The translations under genes were made by a program, and so were the position numbers. Positions 16,558-24,232 of a stretch of 64,000 nucleotides of DNA are shown in pieces. The notes beneath the pieces were generated by a model, which was given only the letters and a program-made list of their open reading frames with translations, made no database searches and was not told where the DNA came from. Source of the DNA: Bacteroidia bacterium (lineage in GTDB: Bacteria > Bacteroidota > Bacteroidia > Cytophagales > Cyclobacteriaceae). Within the stretch, counting starts at the first letter, position 1. Each line of letters starts with the position of its first letter. The stretch spans positions 33,968-97,967 of the forward strand of contig JAUILA010000022.1 in assembly GCA_030432655.1 (NCBI GenBank). The letters run 5' to 3'.

Positions 16558-16673
16558 TGTCATCTCTGGGACACGGACGAAGGACGTGTAACCCGATATC
16601 CCGCAACTACGAAGACTACCTTTCATAGCCCCGGGATCCCCGTTCTAGCCGACGCTCGCCGGGGATGACATGT
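16558..16673 (+). repeat. 116-base palindrome-ended repeat, copy 2
   Basis: A second copy in the same orientation. It shares the GACACGGACGAAGGACGTGT and GCAACTACGAAGACTAC blocks and the right-hand stem ending CGCCGGGGATGACATGT. The differences from copy 1 are a handful of substitutions, concentrated at the left tip and in the loop. It ends 42 bases before the GIY-YIG start. Confidence 0.9.
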
Positions 16674-16715
16674 TTGAAAACCTGATATGTCCGCCACAGC
16701 TACTATTATGAACCA

Positions 16716-17015
16716 ATGGGGAAAAACGGATATGTCTATATCATGTCAAATCCAAGGAGAACGGTCCTGTACATAGGTGTCACAAGTAACCTTGAGAAAC
16801 GGGTTTATGAGCATGTGAATCGACTTGGTTGTGGTTTTACCAGGAAATATAATTGCATCCATCTGATTTACTATGAAGTGTTCCAGGATATTCGTCCGGC
16901 TATCGAGAGAGAAAAAGAATTAAAGAAATATCATAGAAAGTGGAAATTTGATCTGATAAGATCTGTCAATCCAGAACTGAAGGATTTGTCAAATGAGATA
17001 GGATGGTTTTCATAG
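16716..17015 (+). CDS. GIY-YIG nuclease domain protein embedded in repeats
   Basis: A 99-residue single-domain protein of the UPF0213/YhbQ-like GIY-YIG group. GYVYIMSNPRRTVLYIGVTS carries the GIY/YIG tyrosines (here Y-V-Y and Y-I-G), RVYEHVNRLGCGFTRKY contains the catalytic-Arg and Tyr region, and AIEREKELKKYHRKWK carries the metal-binding Glu of the family (E-R-E-K-E-L-K). Catalytic residues look intact. The last codons and the TAG stop (TTTTCATAG at 17007-17015) coincide with the internal TTTCATAG of the flanking repeats, so the gene and the repeat are fused at this edge. Probable role: an element-encoded endonuclease acting on its own palindromes; not proven. Confidence 0.88.
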   Translation: MGKNGYVYIMSNPRRTVLYIGVTSNLEKRVYEHVNRLGCGFTRKYNCIHLIYYEVFQDIRPAIEREKELKKYHRKWKFDLIRSVNPELKDLSNEIGWFS

Positions 17016-17089
17016 TTACGGGATCCCCGGTCTCGCTGACGCTCGCCGGGGATGACAACCTAATCCTCCTGACGCTCGCCGGGGATGAC
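17007..17089 (+). repeat. Partial right-end copies of the 116-base repeat
   Basis: From TTTTCATAG (the gene's last codons) this reads on through GGGATCCCCGGTCTCGCTGA and ends CGCCGGGGATGACA at 17057, equivalent to the right half of the upstream repeats. A further short piece, CTGACGCTCGCCGGGGATGA, follows at 17069-17088. The stem ATCCCCGG/CCGGGGAT is perfect in the first. Confidence 0.85.
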
Positions 17090-17147
17090 TTCCTACGCTC
17101 AACCGGGTTGCAATAAAACCGATTCGCTCTCCAGGTGTTAATGGTGC

Positions 17148-18626
17148 ATGGAAATAACCTTGCTTTTCCCTCATCAGCTTTTCAGGGTTAACCCGGCAAC
17201 TGCAGGAGACCGGGATGTCTTTTTCTTTGAAGACCCGCTGTTTTTTACACAATACCGCTTTCACAAAAATAAACTGATCCTTCATCGGGCAACCATGAAA
17301 TACGCCGCATCGTATCTGGAGCAAAACGATTTCAAGACATATTACCTCAACTGCCAGGACTACCCTGACTTGTCTACGGTTTTTGAATTGCTCAAAAAAA
17401 AGAGCGTAAGCCACATTCATACGTTAAATCCCACAGATTACCTTCTTTCCAGGAGACTTCAACGGCTGGCCAAAAAACAAGAGATCGAATTATCACTATA
17501 TGAATCGCCACTTTTCCTGCTGGACGAAGAGACTGTTTCCAGTCGAATGAGCGAAAACAGAAACTATCTCATGGCCCGTTTTTACAAGAAACAACGTCAG
17601 GCTATGAATCTTCTTATGGAAGACGATGAGCCAGCAGGTGGTAAATGGAGTTTTGACAAGGAGAATCGAAAAAAATTACCGGAAGGGGAAGATATCCCTG
17701 ATATCTACATTCCCCGGGAAAATGAATATGTACGGGAAGCTCGCGAATATGTGGAAAAAAATTTCAGTCAAAATCCGGGTGATACAGATCATTTCATCTT
17801 TCCTGTAACTTATTACCAGGCAGACAAATGGCTGGAAGACTTTCTGGAAAACCGTATGCTTAAATTCGGGGATTATGAAGATGCCATAAGCACCACCCAT
17901 GATTTCCAGTTCCATTCCGTACTAACTCCCGCCCTGAATATCGGTTTGCTTACCCCCCGGCAGGTGATTGAAAAAACCATGGAATGGCACCGGAAAAAAG
18001 ACTATCCAATAAATTGCCTCGAAGGATTTATTCGCCAGATCATCGGCTGGAGGGAATTCATGCGGGGCATTTATGTCATGGAAGGTGTTTTCCAGCGAAC
18101 CAATAATCATTTCGGGCACTCAAGGAAGCTCCCGCCATCTTTCTGGGACGGTTCGACCGGCATACAGCCAATTGATGACGTGATTCAAAAGGTGCTTAAA
18201 TATGGATATGCCCACCATATCGAACGATTGATGATTCTTGGCAATTTCATGCTGCTATGTGAATTCGATCCGGACGAGGTCTATCAGTGGTTTATGGAAT
18301 TGTTTATTGATGCGTATGACTGGGTGATGGTCCCGAATGTTTATGGCATGATCCTGTTTGCCGACGGCGGACTGTTTGCCACCAAACCATATATTTCAGG
18401 TTCAAATTACCTGAGAAAAATGAGTCACTATAAAAAGTCGGAATGGTGCGATATCTGGGACGGTCTCTACTGGCGTTTTCTCCATGTCAACCGGGAAGAA
18501 ATGAGCAGGAATCGCCGGATGAACATGGTGATGAGCCTCCTGGACAGGATGGACAAAAATACCCTTGAAAATCACCTGGAGAATGCTGACAAATTCCTCA
18601 ATTCAATGAGTCAAAACAAGGATTAA
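17148..18626 (+). CDS. Photolyase-related protein (FeS-BCP/PhrB-type family) lacking most Fe-S cysteines
   Basis: 492 residues of the deoxyribodipyrimidine photolyase-related family, whose known members (PhrB, CryB) are light-driven (6-4) photolyases carrying FAD, a lumazine antenna and a 4Fe-4S cluster. Family hallmarks: the DPRP N-terminal domain, GFIRQIIGWREFMRGIY (residues 293-309), and MVPNVYGMILFADGGLF (394-410). The four cluster cysteines are not conserved. The TDMxCL motif is replaced by TGIQPI (about 337-342), and the CxxC-plus-loop before CPF is reduced to HYKKSEWCDIWDGLYW, with only Cys434 remaining. The enzyme probably folds around FAD without the cluster. Start at ATG 17148 (MEITLLFPHQLF) fits the family. 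Confidence 0.88.
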   Translation: MEITLLFPHQLFRVNPATAGDRDVFFFEDPLFFTQYRFHKNKLILHRATMKYAASYLEQNDFKTYYLNCQDYPDLSTVFELLKKKSVSHIHTLNPTDYLLSRRLQRLAKKQEIELSLYESPLFLLDEETVSSRMSENRNYLMARFYKKQRQAMNLLMEDDEPAGGKWSFDKENRKKLPEGEDIPDIYIPRENEYVREAREYVEKNFSQNPGDTDHFIFPVTYYQADKWLEDFLENRMLKFGDYEDAISTTHDFQFHSVLTPALNIGLLTPRQVIEKTMEWHRKKDYPINCLEGFIRQIIGWREFMRGIYVMEGVFQRTNNHFGHSRKLPPSFWDGSTGIQPIDDVIQKVLKYGYAHHIERLMILGNFMLLCEFDPDEVYQWFMELFIDAYDWVMVPNVYGMILFADGGLFATKPYISGSNYLRKMSHYKKSEWCDIWDGLYWRFLHVNREEMSRNRRMNMVMSLLDRMDKNTLENHLENADKFLNSMSQNKD

Positions 18627-18682
18627 AGAATACCAATTACCGAAATTAGGTTGTATCTTACCAGTATTAAACAGCTGGTGTT

Positions 18683-20137
18683 GTGCGTATTAAATTAACT
18701 TTGCTGGTTATTTTTTTACTTGGATCCGGTATATCGGTCAGTGGCCAAACAGGACATTACTGGACGCAGCAATATGGAACCAGATCTATGCTTTTGGGCG
18801 GTTCGGTGATTGGGGGCGTGGAAGACCTGGGAGCGGTTTATTATAATCCGGCCCGGCTTGGATTTGTGGAAAACCCCGCCTTTTTACTTAGTGCTGATGT
18901 CTATCAATGGCAGCAAATAAAATTCGATGATGCAGTTGGCGAAAATCAAAACCTGAGCAAATCCGAGTTTGATGGAGTCCCTTCGCTGGCCGCTGGTACC
19001 TTCGGCATCAAATTTCTACCCAATCACAAATTTGCCTATGCCATTCTCAGCCGCAACCGGAGTAATCTGAATTTTGGCTACAACGAAGAACTGGACGGTG
19101 ACGTTTTCCCTGAGTGGGAAGGGCAGGAACTGTTCGAGGCAGATGTAAAACTTGGGTCAAGCATCAAAGATACCTGGTGGGGCGTCTCCTGGTCGCATGC
19201 ACTGAACGACAAAATCAGTCTTGGATCATCATTCTTCATAAGCAATCTGAAGAACGAACGCACCGCTGCTCTTAATCTCACAGCATGGTCCTTCCAGTAT
19301 AACACACTTGCTACCTACGATTTCAGCCGTTCCTTCGGATACGAAAGCTACGGTCTCCTGGCAAAGTTCGGAGCTGCCTTTGCGCTGGAGAACTGGAATC
19401 TCGGCATTACCCTGACCACGCCCAGGCTTAACATTTATACGAATACCGATTACAATTATCAGAATTATTTCGCCGGTATCCCCGGAGTCACCGCCTTGGA
19501 CGACTTATATGCAAACAGTTATCAGACAGACATGGACCTTAAACTTAAAACCCCGTTTTCGCTGGGGGGAGGTGCCACCTGGCTGATTGGCAGCAGCAAG
19601 CTGCATTTCAGCGCGGAATATTTCGGAGGGATTGATCAATATGAATTATTCAGCGCAGAATCTCATGAGGTCCAGAGCAATCCTGATTCCGTTGTAAATT
19701 TCAGTCTGATCGATGAAAATAAACCAGTCGTCAATATGGGTTTAGGAGCAGAATGGTATATCAGCCAGCATGTTTCAGCCTATTTAAGCTTTAATACAGA
19801 CTTCAGCTCGGTTCCGGCTAATGCCGTTAGCTTCCTTAAAAATGAATCGGTAATCAGTAATTCAAACCTGAAGAACAATAATTATCACGTCGCCGGTGGT
19901 GTTGTGCTTAACTTCAAAGGAGCGGATATAACCATCGGCTTATCCAGAACAGGTACCAAACAATCTTTACCCCGTCCGGTTTCACTGCCCAGTGAATCAA
20001 ATAATACCGATGATATTTTTGACCCGAATGAAAGTGCTCAGTTCAAATGGAGAAGATACATCCTCGTCTTCAGCTTCTCCGTACCATTCCTTGAAGACTA
20101 TGTTCGCAATAAACTGGATGGCGGAGACAAAGAGTAA
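18683..20137 (+). CDS. Outer-membrane beta-barrel protein, FadL/OmpP1-like
   Basis: 484 residues with a signal peptide ending near SVSGQ (about residue 22) and then GTRSMLLGGSVIGGVEDLGA and VYYNPARLGF, the 'single N-terminal hatch' pattern of OmpP1/FadL/TodX-type transporters in Bacteroidota. The remainder alternates aromatic and polar residues as in a barrel of many strands, ending with a charged tail after a strand rich in phenylalanine (LVFSFSVPF). The start is GTG at 18683 (MRIKLTLLVIFLL). Hydrophobic-compound uptake is the family role; the substrate is unknown. Ends seven bases before the convergent PorT-like gene. Confidence 0.78.
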   Translation: MRIKLTLLVIFLLGSGISVSGQTGHYWTQQYGTRSMLLGGSVIGGVEDLGAVYYNPARLGFVENPAFLLSADVYQWQQIKFDDAVGENQNLSKSEFDGVPSLAAGTFGIKFLPNHKFAYAILSRNRSNLNFGYNEELDGDVFPEWEGQELFEADVKLGSSIKDTWWGVSWSHALNDKISLGSSFFISNLKNERTAALNLTAWSFQYNTLATYDFSRSFGYESYGLLAKFGAAFALENWNLGITLTTPRLNIYTNTDYNYQNYFAGIPGVTALDDLYANSYQTDMDLKLKTPFSLGGGATWLIGSSKLHFSAEYFGGIDQYELFSAESHEVQSNPDSVVNFSLIDENKPVVNMGLGAEWYISQHVSAYLSFNTDFSSVPANAVSFLKNESVISNSNLKNNNYHVAGGVVLNFKGADITIGLSRTGTKQSLPRPVSLPSESNNTDDIFDPNESAQFKWRRYILVFSFSVPFLEDYVRNKLDGGDKE

Positions 20138-20144
20138 ATCAGCC

Positions 20145-20975
20145 TTACTCGCGATGTGAACGGGTCAGTCCGAACGAATAATGTACCCCCAGCTGAAGCC
20201 CCAGTGTAAGCTGCGCCTTTTCCGCGAACAGCTGGCTGGCATTATTCTCCAGTATCAGGTTAAATGCATCCTCGTTCGTCATGTCTGATATACGGTAATT
20301 AACACGCATAAGGGTTGAAAGCACGAGGTGCTTGCTGAGGTCAATACTCAGTCCCATTGCCCCTGCTATCTGAAATTCCGTATTCCTGAAATCATCTGCT
20401 TCACGACTCAGTAACTCCGTAGAATTGATATCTGAGGGAATGGTATATTCTCCGCTGGCAGCCTGTTCTCCATCCTGTGTGGCAGACGGATACGAGGCCT
20501 GGATATCCGCGAAGGACGTTCCATCCGGAATTTTATAGTTTCCCGCTTCCACATAATAGCTTTCAACAGCTGCAGTCAGCACAGATAACTGGGATCCCAG
20601 TGAAAAATTAAACCGTGTAGCCGCGTTGCTTCCATTCATGAAATTCAATAACAAAGGAAGGTGAACATATTGCAGGTCAATTTCCTGACCCCCCCTGATC
20701 TGATTGGCAACATCAACGATCTCGTAAATCATCTCCTGGTTTGACAGGATGGATTCCAGGGAAATTCCAAATCCCGGGGTGAGATCATACCCGACGTTTA
20801 AACCTATCGGACTGGTCGCCATGGTGAGGGTGGAATTATACCTGGGGTCTTCGCTTAATCCATTATCAAGCAACAAGGTCGTGTTGACCCCGGTAGTTAC
20901 CCCTACATGCAATCCTTGCCCAACGGCAGCCAGCGCTGCAAAAAATAAAACAGCAATACTAAAAATCTTCTTCAC
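20145..20975 (-). CDS. PorT-family outer-membrane beta-barrel protein
   Basis: 276 residues with a signal peptide (MKKIFSIAVLFFAALAAVGQ). The mature part reads as an eight-to-ten-stranded barrel: GLHVGVTTGVNTTLL, IGLNVGYDLTPGFGISLESI, LQYVHLPLLLNF (a strand pattern very typical of the PorT/OMP_b-brl_2 group) and LTLGLQLGVHYSFG at the end. Members are common, mostly uncharacterised proteins; PorT itself belongs to the type IX secretion system, but this gene has no T9SS neighbours here. Monocistronic. Confidence 0.8.
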   Translation of the reverse strand: MKKIFSIAVLFFAALAAVGQGLHVGVTTGVNTTLLLDNGLSEDPRYNSTLTMATSPIGLNVGYDLTPGFGISLESILSNQEMIYEIVDVANQIRGGQEIDLQYVHLPLLLNFMNGSNAATRFNFSLGSQLSVLTAAVESYYVEAGNYKIPDGTSFADIQASYPSATQDGEQAASGEYTIPSDINSTELLSREADDFRNTEFQIAGAMGLSIDLSKHLVLSTLMRVNYRISDMTNEDAFNLILENNASQLFAEKAQLTLGLQLGVHYSFGLTRSHRE

Positions 20976-21066
20976 GGCTAAATCAGTTTTTTTAATATGA
21001 ATACCCGTGAAAGGTGAATGTAACCCTTAAACTGATGTAAAATCAGCCATATTCTTACATCCAGGC

Positions 21067-22692
21067 CTATTCAATAAACATTGGAGGATGCTTATCATCA
21101 TAATCCGTAGCTGCCTGGAATGCCTCACCCAGGGTGATCAGTGAGGCTTCATCCATATATCCGGAAAGGAAGGTGATACTGGTTGGTGAACCACGGTCAT
21201 TAAACCCATTGGGCAAAACCAGGCAGGGATGTCCGGTCAGGTTGGTCATGACCAGCTGCCTTGAGAAGCTCGGGGCGATGATAACATCATACTCTTTGAA
21301 TATTTCATCCAATGCGCGAATCAGCCGGGTGCGGATCCGGTTGGCATTCACATATTCGGCAGCAGGTATGAACCTGGCGGAGCGAAAATAATTCGGCCAG
21401 GCCCCGGCATCCTGGCGTACCATCATTGAATCCCTTCCCGACCGTGTAAGCTCATCAAACGCAGCGGATGACTCAGACGCAAGAATGATTGACATGGCCC
21501 AGAGGGGAAAATCTTCCGGCAATGTCACGGGATCAATGGTCAAACCAAGGCTACGGATCTCCTCCAGTGTTATGCTGTCCTGTACCCGGCCTTCAAAAGC
21601 ATCAGCCATATAGCCAATACGCAACTCTGTAAGTGACCTGGAACCATAATTGAATGCGCTTGCGCGGGTCGAGGGGTCCCCGGTGTCAATACCCCGGATC
21701 GCGTCGAAAACGATGGCCGCATCCGTGGCACTGCGTGTGATTGGTCCGACTTTATCCATGGACCAACTCAATGCCATTCCCCCGGTTCTGCTCACCCGCC
21801 CGAAGGTAGGACGGAGTCCGGTCGTCCCGCAGCGGGTGGAAGGAGATACAATCGAGCCGAGTGTCTCTGTTCCGATGGCAAAGGGAACCAGTCCTGCCGA
21901 AACGGCGGATGCTGAGCCGGCAGACGATCCGCTTGACCCTTGTTCAGTATTCCACGGGTTGCGGGTAACGCCGCCATACCAGACATCTCCCATCGCCAGC
22001 GCCCCCAGGGTGAGTTTGGCAACAAGTACTGCCCCTGCATCCCTCAATTTCTGAACCACGGTTGCGGTCTGATCAAGTTCCTGATCTTTGTAGGGCATTG
22101 CTCCCCAGCTGGTAATCGTTCCCTCCACGGAAAACAGGTCTTTTAACCCGTACGGTATACCGTGCAGCGGACCTTTGTAAAACCCTTCCACCAGGGCCTG
22201 ATCGGCTGCTTTTGCCTCCTCCAGTGCCTCATTCTCCAGTAAAGAGACCACACACTCCAGCGTATCCCCATAGGATTTCAGGCGATCAATGTAAAACCTG
22301 GTCAATTCAACCGAGCTGATCTTCCTGCTCCTGATCAGTGAGGCCAGCTGCACGACTGAATAAAAGGCAAGCTCCTCACGTCGCTCGGGCAAAGCCACCT
22401 CCTCAGGAATATTCCAGTCGATCTCCGCCTGCTCTGCCGGAGTAAAACCGACCATTGCAAGCGGATCAAAGACCAGCGCCGGGACCACATCATTGGTAAG
22501 GCCAGCCTGATGCAGCTCATGAATCCTGGACGCCATTTGCTGCAGGTTGCCCTGCATGGAATCACGTTGTGCGCGAGTCATCTTCAGGTCATAGAAAGGT
22601 TCTAAATAACTGGTTGAGTCGAATTCCTGCGCATAAGTTTGCCCGCTCATTACGCAAAAGAGAAAAATGATCAGTAGTTTAGGATACGTCAT
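21067..22692 (-). CDS. Secreted amidase-signature family hydrolase
   Basis: About 541 residues after a signal peptide (MTYPKLLIIFLFCVMSGQTY, then AQ). The amidase-signature Ser-cisSer-Lys triad is present: Lys in HGIPYGLKDLFSVEG, cis-Ser in EQGSSGSSAGSAS and the nucleophile Ser in IGTETLGSIVSPS. It hydrolyses C-N bonds of amides. Secreted members resemble the GatA-like amidases found in many environmental Bacteroidota and Planctomycetota, with unknown substrates. The ATG at 22692 was chosen because it opens the signal peptide; an in-frame start 14 codons earlier exists. Confidence 0.9.
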   Translation of the reverse strand: MTYPKLLIIFLFCVMSGQTYAQEFDSTSYLEPFYDLKMTRAQRDSMQGNLQQMASRIHELHQAGLTNDVVPALVFDPLAMVGFTPAEQAEIDWNIPEEVALPERREELAFYSVVQLASLIRSRKISSVELTRFYIDRLKSYGDTLECVVSLLENEALEEAKAADQALVEGFYKGPLHGIPYGLKDLFSVEGTITSWGAMPYKDQELDQTATVVQKLRDAGAVLVAKLTLGALAMGDVWYGGVTRNPWNTEQGSSGSSAGSASAVSAGLVPFAIGTETLGSIVSPSTRCGTTGLRPTFGRVSRTGGMALSWSMDKVGPITRSATDAAIVFDAIRGIDTGDPSTRASAFNYGSRSLTELRIGYMADAFEGRVQDSITLEEIRSLGLTIDPVTLPEDFPLWAMSIILASESSAAFDELTRSGRDSMMVRQDAGAWPNYFRSARFIPAAEYVNANRIRTRLIRALDEIFKEYDVIIAPSFSRQLVMTNLTGHPCLVLPNGFNDRGSPTSITFLSGYMDEASLITLGEAFQAATDYDDKHPPMFIE

Positions 22693-22768
22693 AGTAATGT
22701 GCATGGATTTTCCGGAAGTTACGAAATTTCCCATGTGCCGAACATACCGTTAATGTAGAATCGTCACC

Positions 22769-23227
22769 ATGAAAAAGCACTTTATCGATCTATTCAAGTA
22801 CAATGACTGGGCAAATCAGCGAATTATCATTACGCTGGAAGAGAACGAAAGTGATGACTACCAGATGCTGCTTCTTCTGAGTCATCTGATCTCCTCCCAG
22901 ATAGTCTGGCTAAACCGGATCAAGGATCTGCCCACCTCTCCCTTTCCGCTCTGGGAAAAATACAAGTTACGGGAGCTTAAAACCATGAATGAGGAAAGCA
23001 CCAGCAACTGGCTTAACTTCATAGCCAAGCACAAGGTGGATACTTTCACCGAACTGATCTTTTACAAGAACTCCAAAGGGAAAAAGTTTGAAAGCACCCT
23101 GAGGGAAATTATGACCCATGTGGTAAATCACAGTACCTATCACCGGGCCCAGATGGTAAACATTATGAAGCAGAAACAGATTCAGCCGCCGGTTACCGAT
23201 TACATAGCCTACAGACGGCTGCTCTAA
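22769..23227 (+). CDS. DinB/YfiT-like four-helix protein
   Basis: 152 residues with the DinB fold: FIDLFKYNDWANQRI at the N-terminus, the first metal His in LLLLSHLISSQIVWLN and the other two in HVVNHSTYHRAQMVNI (the HxxxH motif). Enzymes of this fold include bacillithiol and mycothiol S-transferases and various metal-dependent transferases. A bacillithiol-dependent role is attractive because a YpdA-type reductase is encoded at 55-56 kb, but sequence alone does not fix it. Cytosolic, divergent from the amidase. Confidence 0.85.
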   Translation: MKKHFIDLFKYNDWANQRIIITLEENESDDYQMLLLLSHLISSQIVWLNRIKDLPTSPFPLWEKYKLRELKTMNEESTSNWLNFIAKHKVDTFTELIFYKNSKGKKFESTLREIMTHVVNHSTYHRAQMVNIMKQKQIQPPVTDYIAYRRLL

Positions 23228-23281
23228 ACATTCAGGCCGGGATACACGTTTTATCCGTATACCTACAAACAACGTGTACCA

Positions 23282-24139
23282 ATGAAAAACCTACCTGTCT
23301 TCCTGATTCTCCTGACCCTGACTTTTCCTGCGCTGGCCCAGGATGGAATTACAGTTTGCCACACACCGGCGATGGAGAGCTTTGCACTCTTTGCTTCCAA
23401 TAAAAACTTTAACACCGACCACCGGCCGCCGCAGCCTTATGTGCATCAGTCAGAGGACGGCAGGATGATCACTTTTGATACGCCGGATGGTAAGACCGCA
23501 ACCGGATTTTACCTGGAGCCAAATGTTGATTCAGATGAATATCTTTTCGTCTTCCATGAATGGTGGGGGCTGAATGATTATATCAAACGGGAGGCCGAAC
23601 GCTATTTCAATGATCTTGAAACGGTACATGTCATTGCCCTGGACATGTACGATGGAAAAGTGGCGAGTACTCCGGAAGAAGCCGGCAAACTAATGCAGGC
23701 AATGAACCAGGAGCGAGGAAGTGCGATTGTGAAAGGGGCTCTTGACTTTGCCGGCATCAACGCGGAGATTGCCACGGTAGGCTGGTGTTTCGGTGGCGGC
23801 TGGTCATTGGAGGCAGGTCTGATCACTTCCGGACCCGATGAGGGAGCTGAACTTGTGGGCAGCGTAATGTATTATGGAATGCCTGTTAAAGATATTAACC
23901 GTCTTGAATTACTCGAAGGCCCGGTGCTGGGTATTTTCGGAAGCCAGGATGAGTGGATAAACCCGGATGTGGTTGACCAGTTCAAAGCTAATATGGCCCA
24001 GGCAGGAAAATCTCTGGAGGTCGAAATGTATGACGCCGTACATGCCTTTGCCAATCCCAGCAATCCCGATTATAACAAAGAATATGCGGATGAAGCCTAT
24101 AGAAAGTCACTCGCATTCCTTCAGCATACGTTGAAATAG
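23282..24139 (+). CDS. Secreted dienelactone hydrolase family protein
   Basis: 285 residues with a signal peptide ending FPALAQ. The alpha/beta-hydrolase catalytic triad of dienelactone hydrolases is visible: Cys in TVGWCFGGGWSLEAG, Asp in FGSQDEWINPD and His in YDAVHAFANPSNPDY. Also EWWGLNDYIKREAERY, the family's conserved loop. Cytosolic members open dienelactones in chloroaromatic breakdown; exported ones in Bacteroidota have no assigned substrate. Followed by a strong terminator. Confidence 0.9.
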   Translation: MKNLPVFLILLTLTFPALAQDGITVCHTPAMESFALFASNKNFNTDHRPPQPYVHQSEDGRMITFDTPDGKTATGFYLEPNVDSDEYLFVFHEWWGLNDYIKREAERYFNDLETVHVIALDMYDGKVASTPEEAGKLMQAMNQERGSAIVKGALDFAGINAEIATVGWCFGGGWSLEAGLITSGPDEGAELVGSVMYYGMPVKDINRLELLEGPVLGIFGSQDEWINPDVVDQFKANMAQAGKSLEVEMYDAVHAFANPSNPDYNKEYADEAYRKSLAFLQHTLK

Positions 24140-24158
24140 TCCTGAAAAGCAATTAATG

Positions 24159-24193
24159 AAAGTCTCTTCTCCATCACGAAAAGAGACTTTTTT
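24159..24193 (+). terminator. Rho-independent terminator
   Basis: AAAGTCTCTT (24159-24168) and AAGAGACTTT (24181-24190) form a perfect ten-base stem with a twelve-base loop, followed by a T-run. It separates the dienelactone hydrolase from polA. Confidence 0.9.
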
Positions 24194-24232
24194 ATGCCTG
24201 CCCCAATAGGTGATTTTTCGTAACTTAGGGGC

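Larger units (their letters stand above)
16395..17089. mobile_element. Candidate REP-like element cluster around a GIY-YIG gene
   Basis: Two full 116-base palindrome-ended repeats lie upstream of a GIY-YIG gene, and partial copies of their right-hand half lie immediately downstream. A stub of the left end (TGTCATCCCGCGGATC) is at 16395. The nuclease gene therefore sits inside a cluster of its own repeats, an arrangement that recalls REP elements and their RAYT transposases but with a GIY-YIG nuclease in place of the tyrosine transposase. That the unit is mobile is inferred, not shown. Confidence 0.55.

Noticed and set aside
16378..16626. 82-residue minus-strand open frame with a repeated SGYTSFVRVP segment
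   Set aside because: It lies within the palindromic repeats and its internal repetition only mirrors the two DNA copies; such frames are common spurious annotations over this kind of repeat.
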